In this document: positions 13,153 through 22,000 of the stretch, one piece after another
Layout of the letters: each line of letters begins with the position of its first letter
Numbering within the stretch: the stretch's first letter is position 1
Position numbers and translations under genes: made by a program
NCBI GenBank assembly: GCA_021234155.1
Contig: JAJEKV010000005.1
Coordinates: forward strand, 25,557,584-25,621,583
Length of the DNA stretch: 64,000 nucleotides
Direction: 5' to 3'
From: Isoetes taiwanensis
Lineage: Eukaryota; Streptophyta; Lycopodiopsida; Isoetales; Isoetaceae
Notes under the pieces: model-generated
The model's database searches: none
The model's input: the letters and a program-made list of their open reading frames with translations, nothing else
What the model was told of the DNA's origin: nothing

Positions 13153-13395
13153 TCAGTCTTCATCAACATCTGCTGTAGTGATCCCTGATATTTCATAGCT
13201 ATTGCGCTCGGGAAGCCAAATGAGGTGGATCATAACACGAATCAACTCGGGGCAACGAATCTCAGCGCCATTGGCTTTGGATTGCAGGTAGGGATCAAGA
13301 AGAATAACCCTATCACTGCAACCCACAAGATCAGTGTAGCTCATTGAGCACTTGATCGCCTCGATGTGGTGCACAGAACTAGGCGAATAATCCAT
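13153..13395 (-). CDS. small 80-aa protein, tandem copy 1
   Basis: A complete single-exon frame of 80 codons. I do not recognise the family. It is clearly paralogous to 13,824-14,066: shared positions include the HI..xK...SY.DL..C core, LDP.LQSKA.G, the L.RV..HL.WLP block and a C-terminal GIT.A.VD. There is no signal peptide, membrane segment or metal-binding motif. The start is supported by conservation of the sequence around ATGG, and a TATAAAA box (13,432-13,438) lies 37 bases upstream, exactly as in copy 2. The gene points towards the end of the transposase relic, so it may be a second, antisense transposon gene or a host micro-gene duplicated beside it. Conservation at protein level with intact frames argues for coding function. 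Confidence 0.65.
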   Translation of the reverse strand: MDYSPSSVHHIEAIKCSMSYTDLVGCSDRVILLDPYLQSKANGAEIRCPELIRVMIHLIWLPERNSYEISGITTADVDED

Positions 13396-13431
13396 GGGAG
13401 ATGAATGACTTCTAGCCCCGAATGGAGATAC

Positions 13432-13438
13432 TTTTATA
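13432..13438 (-). promoter_or_regulatory. TATA box of small gene 1
   Basis: TATAAAA on the minus strand inside 'cttcactataaaa', 37 bases before the ATG. The matching box of copy 2 is at 14,103-14,109 with identical spacing. The leader between box and ATG is also conserved (ctccatt, then tcatt.atct.cc before ATGG). Confidence 0.7.
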
Positions 13439-13504
13439 GTGAAGAAAAATTATTGATGTGAATTATTGAGCTGGGCTGTAGCACCATTATTGAGCGTGTA
13501 TAAG

Positions 13505-13590
13505 AGTCATGTACACCTACAAGTATAATGCATACTTTCTACACGTACAAGTAGAATGCATATTTTGTACACGAACAAGTATAATGGAAA
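13505..13590. repeat. short tandem repeats upstream of small gene 1
   Basis: Three imperfect units of about 30 bases, each with 'acaagta.aatg.ata' followed by 'ttttgtacac' or similar. A related unit is at 14,158-14,205 upstream of gene 2. Their position 70-150 bases upstream of the TATA boxes makes a regulatory role possible but untested. Confidence 0.55.
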
Positions 13591-13823
13591 TTTTGGGTGG
13601 ATGTCTTGTATTTTGGATCTATGTGAGGTAAGAGTATTTTTGCTTAGGTGTAATTGAAATTAGGGACTGCTTGCAGAAAAAGTGGAGGTCGAAGAGCACA
13701 CCGTTACACTATACTCAGGTATGATACATCAGATAATATTCATTGTGCTACTACATCCTTACATAGTTCATAGGTGCTCATATTATTATTATATCCTTAA
13801 CAGATACAGTAGTCATAACTGAT

Positions 13824-14066
13824 TCACTCATCATCAACACCTGCTAAGGTGATGCCATTCAACTCAAAGATCTCCTGATCAGGAAGCCAATAAAGATGGA
13901 CCACAACACGAGTGAGCTTCGTGCAACCACTCGCAGGACCATCTGCTTTGGACTGGAGCCATGGATCAAGATTAACACCATTTCTGTAGCATTCACACAG
14001 ATCGTTGTAGCTCAAGTAGTACTTGAAGGATCGGATGTGCTCCGGACGAGGAGGCAAGGAAGCCAT
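13824..14066 (-). CDS. small 80-aa protein, tandem copy 2
   Basis: Eighty codons, intact, single exon, 671 bases from copy 1 measured start to start. It begins MASLPPRPEHIRSFKYYLSY and ends GITLAGVDDE. Roughly half of the positions match copy 1, with the same length and no gaps, so the duplication is old but the frame has been kept. TATAAAA lies at 14,103-14,109. The upstream words 'caataatggcgctaca' and 'ttcacatcaataatttt' are also shared with copy 1, so promoter and gene were duplicated together. Family unknown to me; a cytosolic globular protein is the most that composition suggests. Confidence 0.65.
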   Translation of the reverse strand: MASLPPRPEHIRSFKYYLSYNDLCECYRNGVNLDPWLQSKADGPASGCTKLTRVVVHLYWLPDQEIFELNGITLAGVDDE

Positions 14067-14338
14067 GGAAGATAAATGACCTCTACCACCTAATGGAGTT
14101 GTTTTTATAGTGAAGTAAAATTATTGATGTGAATTATTGTAGCGCCATTATTGAGCTTGTACAAGTATCACGTACACGTACAAGTGTAACACATAATTTG
14201 TATGGATACGTGTATGTTAGTGACCTTATGTACCTTGGGCTCGAATACTAGGTGAAAGTATTGGTGCTTGAGCAAATTAGGTGTGCTTAAAATTCTCAAA
14301 ATTGCGTTATTCTTTCCAATTAATGAAATCATGCTTTT

Positions 14339-14815
14339 AGGATTTAGATCTTCAGAATGAGATATAATGTTATCTAGACTACAATGTGTTTTTGACAAAC
14401 AAATTACCTTCAAATTTTGCTTTCACCTTATTGTTTTACCTTGCTTTGAAAATTGAGTGCAAATTAAACTCAGATGTAACACTAAGGATCGGATTTTCAT
14501 TCATATCAATATCACACGGTCATAGAACAGATTCCCAAGCTCTATAGTCTTGGGTACAGGATCAAAATAATCTTCAAAATAGTGAATAAGCTGGTTGCAT
14601 CAGGTAATCCATTGATTATGAAGCATGGAAGGCAAATTCAAGCAACAATCATTCAAAATCGGTCTCAAAGTGCGTGATTCCAATCAATTCTTGCGCCCAA
14701 AGCCCTTGAAAATTCTCTGTGAACAATTCCTCTTTTCATAATGCTCTGTTTCGATCATTTCTTGGCAAAACCGGCTGAATTCCTTGTCTTTTTTCTTAAT
14801 TTGAGTGTTCTTGGC
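14339..14815 (+). repeat. long interspersed repeat, copy 1
   Basis: About 475 bases nearly identical to 21,426-21,895 in the same orientation, starting 'ggatttagatcttcagaatg' and ending 'cttaatttgagtgt'. It carries no coding domain. In the second copy the next bases are those found here only at 17,607, so about 2.8 kb separates the two parts of the repeat in this copy. Confidence 0.9.
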
Positions 14816-14964
14816 ATGTATCAGGTCTATTCGGGAGTATTTGGCAATGATTAGGTAGCTAATTCATTGAAAAAATCCGGATCTTGGCCTGACAAACTTT
14901 TAGGGTTCTTGAAATCTCGAAACCAAATATCCCACAGAGATTATTTTTTCTGGCAGCTTGGGTA

Positions 14965-15040
14965 TAAATGGATAGCTCTGACGTGTTATATTTTGGTGAG
15001 AGACTCGTCTGGAGGGGGAAAACCAGCCGATATAGATAGG
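14965..15040 (-). repeat. repeat with GACGAGTCTCTCACCAAAAT, copy 1
   Basis: On the minus strand 'ttttccccctccagacgagt' runs into 'ctctcaccaaaat', as at 15,903-15,935. At 15.9 kb the same segment lies directly next to the TATA/leader block. Part of the minus-strand repeat family. Confidence 0.6.
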
Positions 15041-15212
15041 CATATCTTTCATCACAGCAGTGTACAAACATTGTGAAAAAATATCTAAGGTGGAGGGTAG
15101 TCCACCAATTCGTTCTGACTACCCACTAATAATCATAAAGGGAACCTGCCATAGGAACAACCCAGGCCCCTTAAGACGACGTAAAGCAAGAAAGACAAAT
15201 AGGAGGCAACGT

Positions 15213-15287
15213 GCGAAAGTTTATCACCGGGATGAAAAACCCCGCCCTTTCGGGTTTTCGAGGAAAACCCTAATGATAAACCTTCGC
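15213..15287. repeat. structured hairpin element, copy 2
   Basis: Same architecture as 1,033-1,103: an outer stem GTTTATCA/TGATAAAC, an inner AAAACCC/GGGTTTT stem and the shared 'ctttcgg' and 'ttttcgaggaaaa' parts. Relative to copy 1 the outer stem changes C-G to T-A and the inner stem gains a C-G pair, so pairing is kept while sequence differs. Sequences outside the element are unrelated. Confidence 0.65.
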
Positions 15288-15599
15288 CCGATGGCTCCCA
15301 AAGAAAAGCCCGGGCCGTCAAAGTTGATATCATTGAGGAAAAAATTGAGGAAGCACGAGATGGGGTCGCAATTCGGACGATGCATCTCACACTCTATGGG
15401 AGAGTCGAATAAAAGAAAGAAATAGCCATGATCACCTGAAAACTTAGGAGAAAAGAAAACAAACAGAACGCATTAGACATTAGAAAAGTAACTTAACAAA
15501 GTCGCCATAGGATGAGATGACCTGAAAAAAAAAACAACATAAAAAGAAGCAATTAACTCAAAAAATAGAAGTCATCACGCCGGCTTGGCGAAGCCTCCC

Positions 15600-15745
15600 A
15601 AGGGGGCTGGTCCATGACAAATCACAATCCTCCAATAAGAGAAGGGGCTGGTCACGTGAGCCACGCGACATAATATCATATCTTAAAACAACATAACCTC
15701 TCAAATACAGAGGGGCTGGTCACGCGAGCCATGCGATATGGAATC
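15600..15745 (+). repeat. imperfect GGGGCTGGTCAC repeats
   Basis: Three spaced copies of 'ggggctggtc', the last two continuing 'ac(g)..gagcca.gcga.at' (15,645-15,685 and 15,711-15,741). No gene is present. Confidence 0.6.
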
Positions 15746-15786
15746 ACCAATCAAAATGAAAAAACATGAATGTACACAACTTAGGG

Positions 15787-15900
15787 TGGGCACCAAAAAA
15801 CTGCTGTGAGAAGACACCGATAATGGAGAAAGAGCCCAAACACGTATATATAGCCTCGTCTCTCCCCAAAATGGCGATCCGACGGTGTCGAATTGCATGC
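15787..15900 (-). promoter_or_regulatory. duplicated TATA promoter block, copy 1
   Basis: About 110 bases almost identical to 17,415-17,527. On the minus strand GGCTATATATACG is followed about 25 bases on by a leader CTCTTTCTCCATTATCGG and TCTTCTCACAG. It looks like the promoter end of a repeated transcription unit, possibly the terminal repeat of an element bounded by the two copies 1.6 kb apart. Confidence 0.6.
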
Positions 15901-16399
15901 ATTTTGGTGAGAGACTCGTCTAGAGGGGGAAAACCGCCCGATCAAAAGAGAACTTCCATTTCAAAGCCTAGGGTGATGAGACAGGGATATCGAGTCAGTA
16001 TCGGCACAAAAGGAAGATGGTTTAGAACAATAGATAAGATGGATTAAGGAAAGGGAATAAAGACAACAATTTATCAAGATTAAAAATGCTAAAAAAAAAG
16101 TCAACACTAAGCTTAGGTGCTACCAATATAAGTTCCGAGCAAAACCACCTTTGAGGTGTTATAAACATAGTAGACTATAACAATTTAGGTAGACTATTTA
16201 AGGCGGCTTCAATAGGAAAAACCAACTAGTATCAACTAGTATAAACCAACAATAGTAAGAAATAATATTCAAATGTGATGGTGTCAAGCATATGCGGGTG
16301 AGAAATATCACGTTACTATAGAAAAAACGTATAAACCAATAAAACACAAGATCCTAAGTTGGTAACAAACGTCCATGGCGCAAAAAAGACAAGGTACAT

Positions 16400-16525
16400 T
16401 AGAAAAATATATTCAAAAGAATAGAAACAAATGTATTCGAAAAGAAAAGGAAAATAGAAACAAATATACTCGAAAAGAAAATATATTCGAAAGGAAATAG
16501 AAACGAATGTACTTAAAAGAAAATA
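16400..16525 (+). repeat. AT-rich tandem repeat (TATTCGAAAAGAAAA type)
   Basis: Imperfect repeats of 'tattcgaaaagaaaa' alternating with 'atagaaacaaatgta'. Low-complexity, non-coding. Confidence 0.75.
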
Positions 16526-16542
16526 AACTATGTCAACACATG

Positions 16543-16598
16543 AATTTGAACTCGTCACCACAAGTTAAAGAGCATTGCATGCTAACCATTATTATCCA
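16543..16598 (-). repeat. tRNA-like SINE head
   Basis: On the minus strand an A-box-like ATGGTTAGCATGC and a B-box-like GAGTTCAAATTC lie at tRNA-like spacing. It sits about 0.9 kb downstream of the TATA/leader block at 17,430-17,475. Too diverged for a functional tRNA gene. Confidence 0.5.
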
Positions 16599-16643
16599 TA
16601 AGCATTAATAATAAATAGTTTATACTTTATTCGAGTAGGGAGG

Positions 16644-16742
16644 ATGCAAAGAAGCATGCAAGGTCGAAAAGAAGCGGAGCATGCAAAGAAGCATGCATAG
16701 AAGCATGCATGCAAAGAAGCGGACCATGCAAAGAAGCATGCG
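16644..16742 (+). repeat. GCATGCAAAGAA tandem repeat
   Basis: Short units of 'gcatgcaaagaa' with variants. This local expansion accounts for the Met/Leu/Cys-rich open frames on the minus strand here. Confidence 0.8.
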
Positions 16743-17414
16743 GAAGGGAAAACAGGGAAAGATGAATTCGAGAAAATATAACGGCGGAACAAGCAGGGAT
16801 TGACAGCAACAGATGTGTTTAAGAGGAAGAAGTTTGATGCCAGGAAGCAAGCACCAGTAAAATGTGGGATACAACGGGGAAAAACATGAAAAAGCATGAA
16901 AAAAATAGGCCTACAAGCAGTCAAGACATAGCTATATTACAATTACAGAGAAAGAAGGAGATGGTGATGTGATCAAAGCATATAAGATAACGAAAATTTT
17001 GATTTGGGTTTAGATTCACATTGATAAATTTGGTGTCAAATCCAGAGAAAAACATACAACCCTAATTGAACAACAGGATAAAGAATGAAAAGCCCTACAA
17101 TAACGAATATGAAGATGCTATGGTGATGCAATCAAAATAGCTATAGAACAAGAAGCAGCAAGTGATGCTTGACACAATCGACGGACGCAGCAACCCACAA
17201 TTGCCAACTAAAGATTTCTCATGCGAGATAAAAAATATGTTAGAGATAGAAAAAATTAAGAAGCATTGCTGAACACCCAAAGAAAAGAATGAACTCAAAA
17301 GATTAGGTGCTACCACCACACCAAGAGAAGCATCGAGTGCCATAACGAGAAAAGCATACAACGTAACTAACATGGCAAATCTCCAACGAACAAGAGGAAT
17401 GAAAGTGCAAGTAA

Positions 17415-17527
17415 GACCCCAAAAACTTCTGTGAGAAGACGCCGATAATGGAGAAAGAGCCCAAACACGTATATATAGCCTCGTCTCTCCCCAAAATGGC
17501 GATCCGACGGTGTCGAATCGCATGCAT
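17415..17527 (-). promoter_or_regulatory. duplicated TATA promoter block, copy 2
   Basis: Near-identical to 15,787-15,900, including GGCTATATATACG and the ATCGGCGTCTTCTC leader on the minus strand. Beyond the block the two copies diverge. Confidence 0.6.
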
Positions 17528-17606
17528 TAATTATTACGTGTTGTCTCCACGTGATGTCTGGCCCATTGCCAGCTCACATGCCCAGAGGCACCACGTGGCG
17601 GGGAGA

Positions 17607-17706
17607 GACTGGATGGGATGAGAGACTAGGCCAAGAGGGGGGTAGATAGGAATTTTTTTTTATTTTTTGAACCTTGGCACGATTCCCAAGAACTCAAGAA
17701 TGAAGG
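17607..17706 (+). repeat. interspersed repeat, right part of copy 1
   Basis: Starts 'gactggatgggatgag' and contains 'ttgaaccttggcacgattcc'. The same segment at 21,903-22,000 directly follows the 14,339-type repeat, whereas here the two parts are 2.8 kb apart. Confidence 0.85.
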
Positions 17707-17904
17707 AGGAGCTCTACAAGGTGAGGGCAGCCCACCTGCAAAAGAAATAGACAGTGTATAGGGGAGGCGCAACAATTATTCTAGACCAATGGCCTTCCAA
17801 TCCTTGGATTGGCTATGTCTAGATAATTTTAGAAGCACAAAATTACCACTAGCATTAGCATTATCTTCTTCTTGGTAGTCTTTTAATATTTGATTATTGT
17901 GTTT

Positions 17905-18022
17905 GGTGATGGGGCCTAGTCCCCAGGTTTTAAATGGGCTTTGCCCTTGCATGTGGCGTCCCATAACCCGTTGGGTTCCCGTGGACGTAAAAATCCATCT
18001 TATCTTATCTTATCTTATCTTA
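17905..18022 (+). repeat. retroposon-like 3' end with (TTATC)n tail
   Basis: The segment 'gggcctagtccccagg' to 'ccgtggacgtaaaa' ends in about five TTATC units (17,997-18,022). A simple-repeat 3' tail is typical of plant SINE and LINE ends. The 5' part is not recognised. Confidence 0.45.
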
Positions 18023-18229
18023 CCACACTTGGTGCAAGGTCTGTACCAACAATAGTCTGATGAGTGAGTATTTCTTGAGTTATGAGCACATGGAGGGTAT
18101 ATCCTCTTCTCGGGTCTGGAACTCTTCATTTCTTGAAGCTGCTTTGTAACTTCAACCAAAAAGCAAGAATTAATTAGTTAGAGAAATTTGGATTTCTCGA
18201 TGACCTTGAAATAGGTTGTAGTGGCCGTA

Positions 18230-19680
18230 TAAACCGCTAAAAGTTGTCTATGAAGACCTCATTGGTGAAGCAAAAACATGCAAAAATGTTCGGACAAATC
18301 GCCATTGCGATCTTTATGATCATAGATGACCAATATGTGAATATTTTAAGGCACATTTAGAAAATATAGTGTAGTAATTCTCATGAATTTAGTACGCCAC
18401 TGCGATCTATTGAAATCAGGATTGAGTGCATATTGGACACTCACAAGCAAAATAACGTTTATTTTTTCTGTAATTTGAGGTAGCCATAAGATTCTGCATC
18501 AATCCACAATTAAATTAAAAACAATATTTTGGCTCAACATAATCGTTGAAGCGATTTTGCTGAGCAAAGCCATCTCCCTCTGCACCCTTTTTGGCTTATC
18601 TAAATCGCCATGGCGATTTTGTGGGGCCAAATTGCACCACAGAAACCCTTTTTTTCTCATCCACATCGCCACAGCGATTTGGTGGAGCCAAGATTTACCA
18701 CAGAGAAAGCTTTCCTATAATCCGTACAATCTGGGCACAATAGGCAGCCATGAGATATGCAGTCTGCAAAATCATAACATTGTCTGTTCAATTTTGGAGA
18801 ACTAGAAAATGAAACACAAAAGCGTTAACAAAAAGAGCTCCCTGGATAGATTTGCAGGTCGGATTAGCCTTAACACCACAAGATCATCGCCTGATTCTGT
18901 GCAAGGATTCTTATACAAGAATGAAAGCCTGAATAAACTTTCTGTAAGAAAGGAATTTTTCCGCAAACAATTACAGACCTGCAACAACCTGAAATGGCCA
19001 GTAGAGATGGACAAGGAACTCGAAGTTCAATTGCTCTGTTGTCATTAAATCGATAGGGGGTATATGAACTTAGATCGCCCTGTTTTGCAGTTGCTTCACT
19101 TCTCAGACTATGATAAAGCCCTATATTCGTTGCAGACTTGCAGCTGCTAAGGGTATATCATTGAGGAAGAATCAAGCGCTGATGCATGGCATTCTCTGAT
19201 CCCGAAATTGCTTCCTAACACCATCGTCTTATCAAGAACATCATGATTGGACATAATGGATGGGCAGGGGAACTCGAATAGATGCAGCATCTGCACTCTA
19301 CCTTTATACCCTTAATCTACTGTGTATTTCCTTCATCTGCTCCATCATGTAGGCCTCTCGATCATGCACGTCTCTGTCTGCACCACAAAAATGCCCAAAA
19401 AAACTCCAGACTGAGGCTTGTGTTAAATCTTGGAGCTTGCCACTAGAAGTTGCCTGCAAAAAAGCTTGATCGGAGCTATGGCCACCGGAAAACAGCTAGA
19501 GCCGCCTGATGGGAGCCAGAGTTGGAGCCATTGTTGAAGACGCCGGAGTCAAGGAGGCGCTGCAGTCGAAGAGGCGGTGGAGTTGAAGGGGGCATATTCC
19601 ATTCAAAATGAGAATTTATCCCGCTCACTTTGGGCGGGATAATTTGAATGGCCCATAAGGCACTTTATGTTCAATACTAC
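18230..19680 (+). mobile_element. second CACTA-like element end, non-coding
   Basis: The start GTGGCCGTATAAACC...AAAAGTTGTCTATGAAG resembles the left end at 8,441. Five ATCGCN4GCGAT-type motifs follow at 18,298-18,311, 18,393-18,406, 18,542-18,555, 18,604-18,617 and 18,665-18,678, with CATG, CATT, CACA and similar cores. Near 19,540-19,660 the words 'gccggagt', 'ggcgctg' and 'catattcc.attc' with 'ctcactttg' echo 8,930-9,280. No transposase is encoded, so this would be a non-autonomous or deleted relative. Confidence 0.5.
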
Positions 19681-19799
19681 CTTTTTTACTTTGTGGTGGA
19701 CCTACGCCTGTCCCCTCGAAATTCTCAAAATATCGTTTTTTTCTCTAACTAATTAATTCTTGCATCAAAGCTTCAGACACTTTGGTTATTTCAGCCCTA

Positions 19800-20590
19800 A
19801 CATCAGCTACAGGACCTTCTGCATCTTCCATTTTTTATTTCTTCTTGTCTTTTTGAATAACATAGATTGGCACTGGTCCAGGTCCCATATACTCCTGCTT
19901 ATAATCTGGAAATAAAGGATCATGAGGTGAGTGCACATCATCAGGAAGATAGGAAATCATGTCAGTAATTTCAGTAGCCTTTGGAAAAGACTTGTGTATT
20001 GTGTCAAATCCTTCTTGCTTTTGAATTTTGCGCATTTTCCTTGGTCTACTGCTCAAACCACTTATGAATGAAGCTACAAGATGCAAAGTATGGTTAGGTA
20101 CTTGATTAACTTGACACTTGACAAGATAAAGATTGAATCTTTCTACCATGTTTAATATGAAAGGTTTGCAACTCAAAAATCAAGTCTTGGAGATCAAGTA
20201 GCTTACCAAATCTTGCCAAGAATTTCTTAACTATTTAATCCCATGAATTAGCTCTTAGACTCATGATATATTCCAACCGTGCTCTCACTTCATCATTTTT
20301 AAAATACTTCTTGAATTCAGAGAACTTACATCCTTTTTTGTGTCCATATTCCTGGTAGTACTCCTCAAAAGTTTTCAAAAAGTTATTGGCGTTCATACTT
20401 GGATCAGATATAGGAGCAGGGATTGGCATATTCAACTCAAAGTAGTGGCAAGGCATACCTGCATTTGCTTGTATACTACTCCTAGCACTGCAGCAGAAGT
20501 TTCATGATTCTCTTGTGCTTCAGCATGTTCAGAAGTTTCATTGTTTCTTCTGGGAGCCATGAGTTCAAATTCCAGGTAATGATCTCGGTA
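19800..20590 (-). pseudogene. Ty3/gypsy gag relic
   Basis: Minus-strand frames read in order MAPRRNNE (20,5xx), then FLKTFEEYYQEYG...FSEFKKYFKNDEVRARLEYI (20,235-20,430), then VPNHTLHLVASFISGLS and SYLPDDVHSPHDPLFPDYKQ (19,835-20,110), and finally, past the AAA stop region, an ADVRAEITKVSEAL-like tail at about 19,740-19,825. The same VRA.I.KVSEAL tail occurs beside a zinc knuckle at 46,030-46,100, which identifies this as gag of the same retrotransposon family. Frames are broken by a stop after ANSWD (20,235) and shifts near 20,160. An LTR-like repeat abuts its start. Confidence 0.65.
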
Positions 20591-20598
20591 GAACCTCC

Positions 20599-21100
20599 AA
20601 AATGTTGAAGGTGTTCCTGGCAAAACTTCAACCTCAATGGCTTAGAAACTCCAAGTTGCTTAAGGCAACCACTCTATATGAGAAAATCCCAAAAACAAAG
20701 CCTGAACACAAGTTTAGAACTGCTTTTCCAAATCAGAAAAGTGACAGCATCAGAAAGAATGATGCCATTTACAAGCTAAGAAAGATCTGATCATGATGTT
20801 AAATGTTAAAGCCACTTAAAGTCTTGAGGAATGCAGGGCCAAAAGTCAAATGCCAAAAGATTTGTAGAGATCACTCAAATATGTATTTCTGACTGGGTAA
20901 AAAATGAGTCACTATCCCTGGCAGTGAGCAATTTTTTGCAAATCGCAGCATATGAATCTTTTTTGAGTTCTGACACTTGATTCTCTCTCTAATATATCTG
21001 CACACGGATCAAACACTCTTTTTACAGATGCAGAAATGCCTTGAAATTCAAGATTTTTGCAAAAAGTCTGTTACAATGAGAAAACAGCAAGCAGTTTTTG
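20599..21100 (+). repeat. LTR-like repeat family A, copy 1
   Basis: Begins TGTTGAAGGTGTTCCTGGC and shares blocks with 41,494-41,930 and, inverted, with 55,050-55,502 and 48,890-49,628: 'ggttgc(c)t.aagcaacc', 'ctgccagggata.tgac' and 'ctggtcagaaat'. A TG start and CA end in the opposite copies fit an LTR terminus. The far end is not defined. Confidence 0.65.
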
Positions 21101-21425
21101 GCAAATCTATTTTTGGCTGATCTTTCCTAAGCTCAGAGGATACTCTACAGCTTTTAGTGGTTTGCAATCAAGGGGGAAGCATCTATTTAATCTGAAATGC
21201 AGCAGGAACCCTGAAAATGGAATTTTAACTTGAGAAATATAATGATGTGCAGAGGAATTGAGTACAGGCAAATTTAGGTTGCTCTTTTTATATTTTTTCA
21301 AGCTTTTTATGCCTATTTTTTCCTTGATCAACTACTTTCTATTCATGCACTGATGCACTAGCAATTACAAAACCTCTTAAGTTCTACACTGACTATGAAT
21401 GCAACTTAATCTAGTTACGCTTAGG

Positions 21426-22000
21426 ATTTAGATCTTCAGAATGAGATATAATGTTATCTAGATTACAATGTGTTTTTGACAAACAAGTTACCTTCAAATT
21501 TCGCTTCACCTTATTATTTTACCTTGCTTTGAAAGTTGAGTGCAAATTAAACTCAGATGTGATACCAAGGATCAGATTTTCATTTATATCAATATCACAC
21601 AGTCATAGAACAGATTCCTAAGCTCTATAGTCTTGGGTACAGGATCAAAATAATCTTCAAAATAGTGAATAAGTCAGTTGCATCAGGTAATCCATTGATT
21701 CTGAAGCATGGAAGGCAAATTCAAGCAACAATCATTCAAAACCGGTCTCAAAGTGAGTGATTTCGATCAATTCTTGCGCCCAAAGCCCTCCAAAATTCTC
21801 TATGAACAATTTCCCTTTTTCATAATGCTCTGTTTCGGTCAGTTCTTGGCAAAACCGACCGAATTCTTTGTCTTTTTTCTTAATTTGAGTGTCTTAATTT
21901 GACTGGATGGGATGAGTGACTAGGTCGGGGGGGGGTAGATAAGAATTTTTTTCCTATTTTTTGAACCTTGGCACGATTCCCTAGAACTCAAAAATGAAGG
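21426..22000 (+). repeat. long interspersed repeat, copy 2 (uninterrupted)
   Basis: Contains both parts that are separated in copy 1 (14,339-14,815 and 17,607-17,706) directly joined at about 21,895-21,903. This copy is the reference for the empty or deleted site. Confidence 0.85.

Noticed and set aside
16644-16742. CRISPR-like spaced repeats
   Set aside because: Units are irregular simple-sequence expansions in a plant genome.
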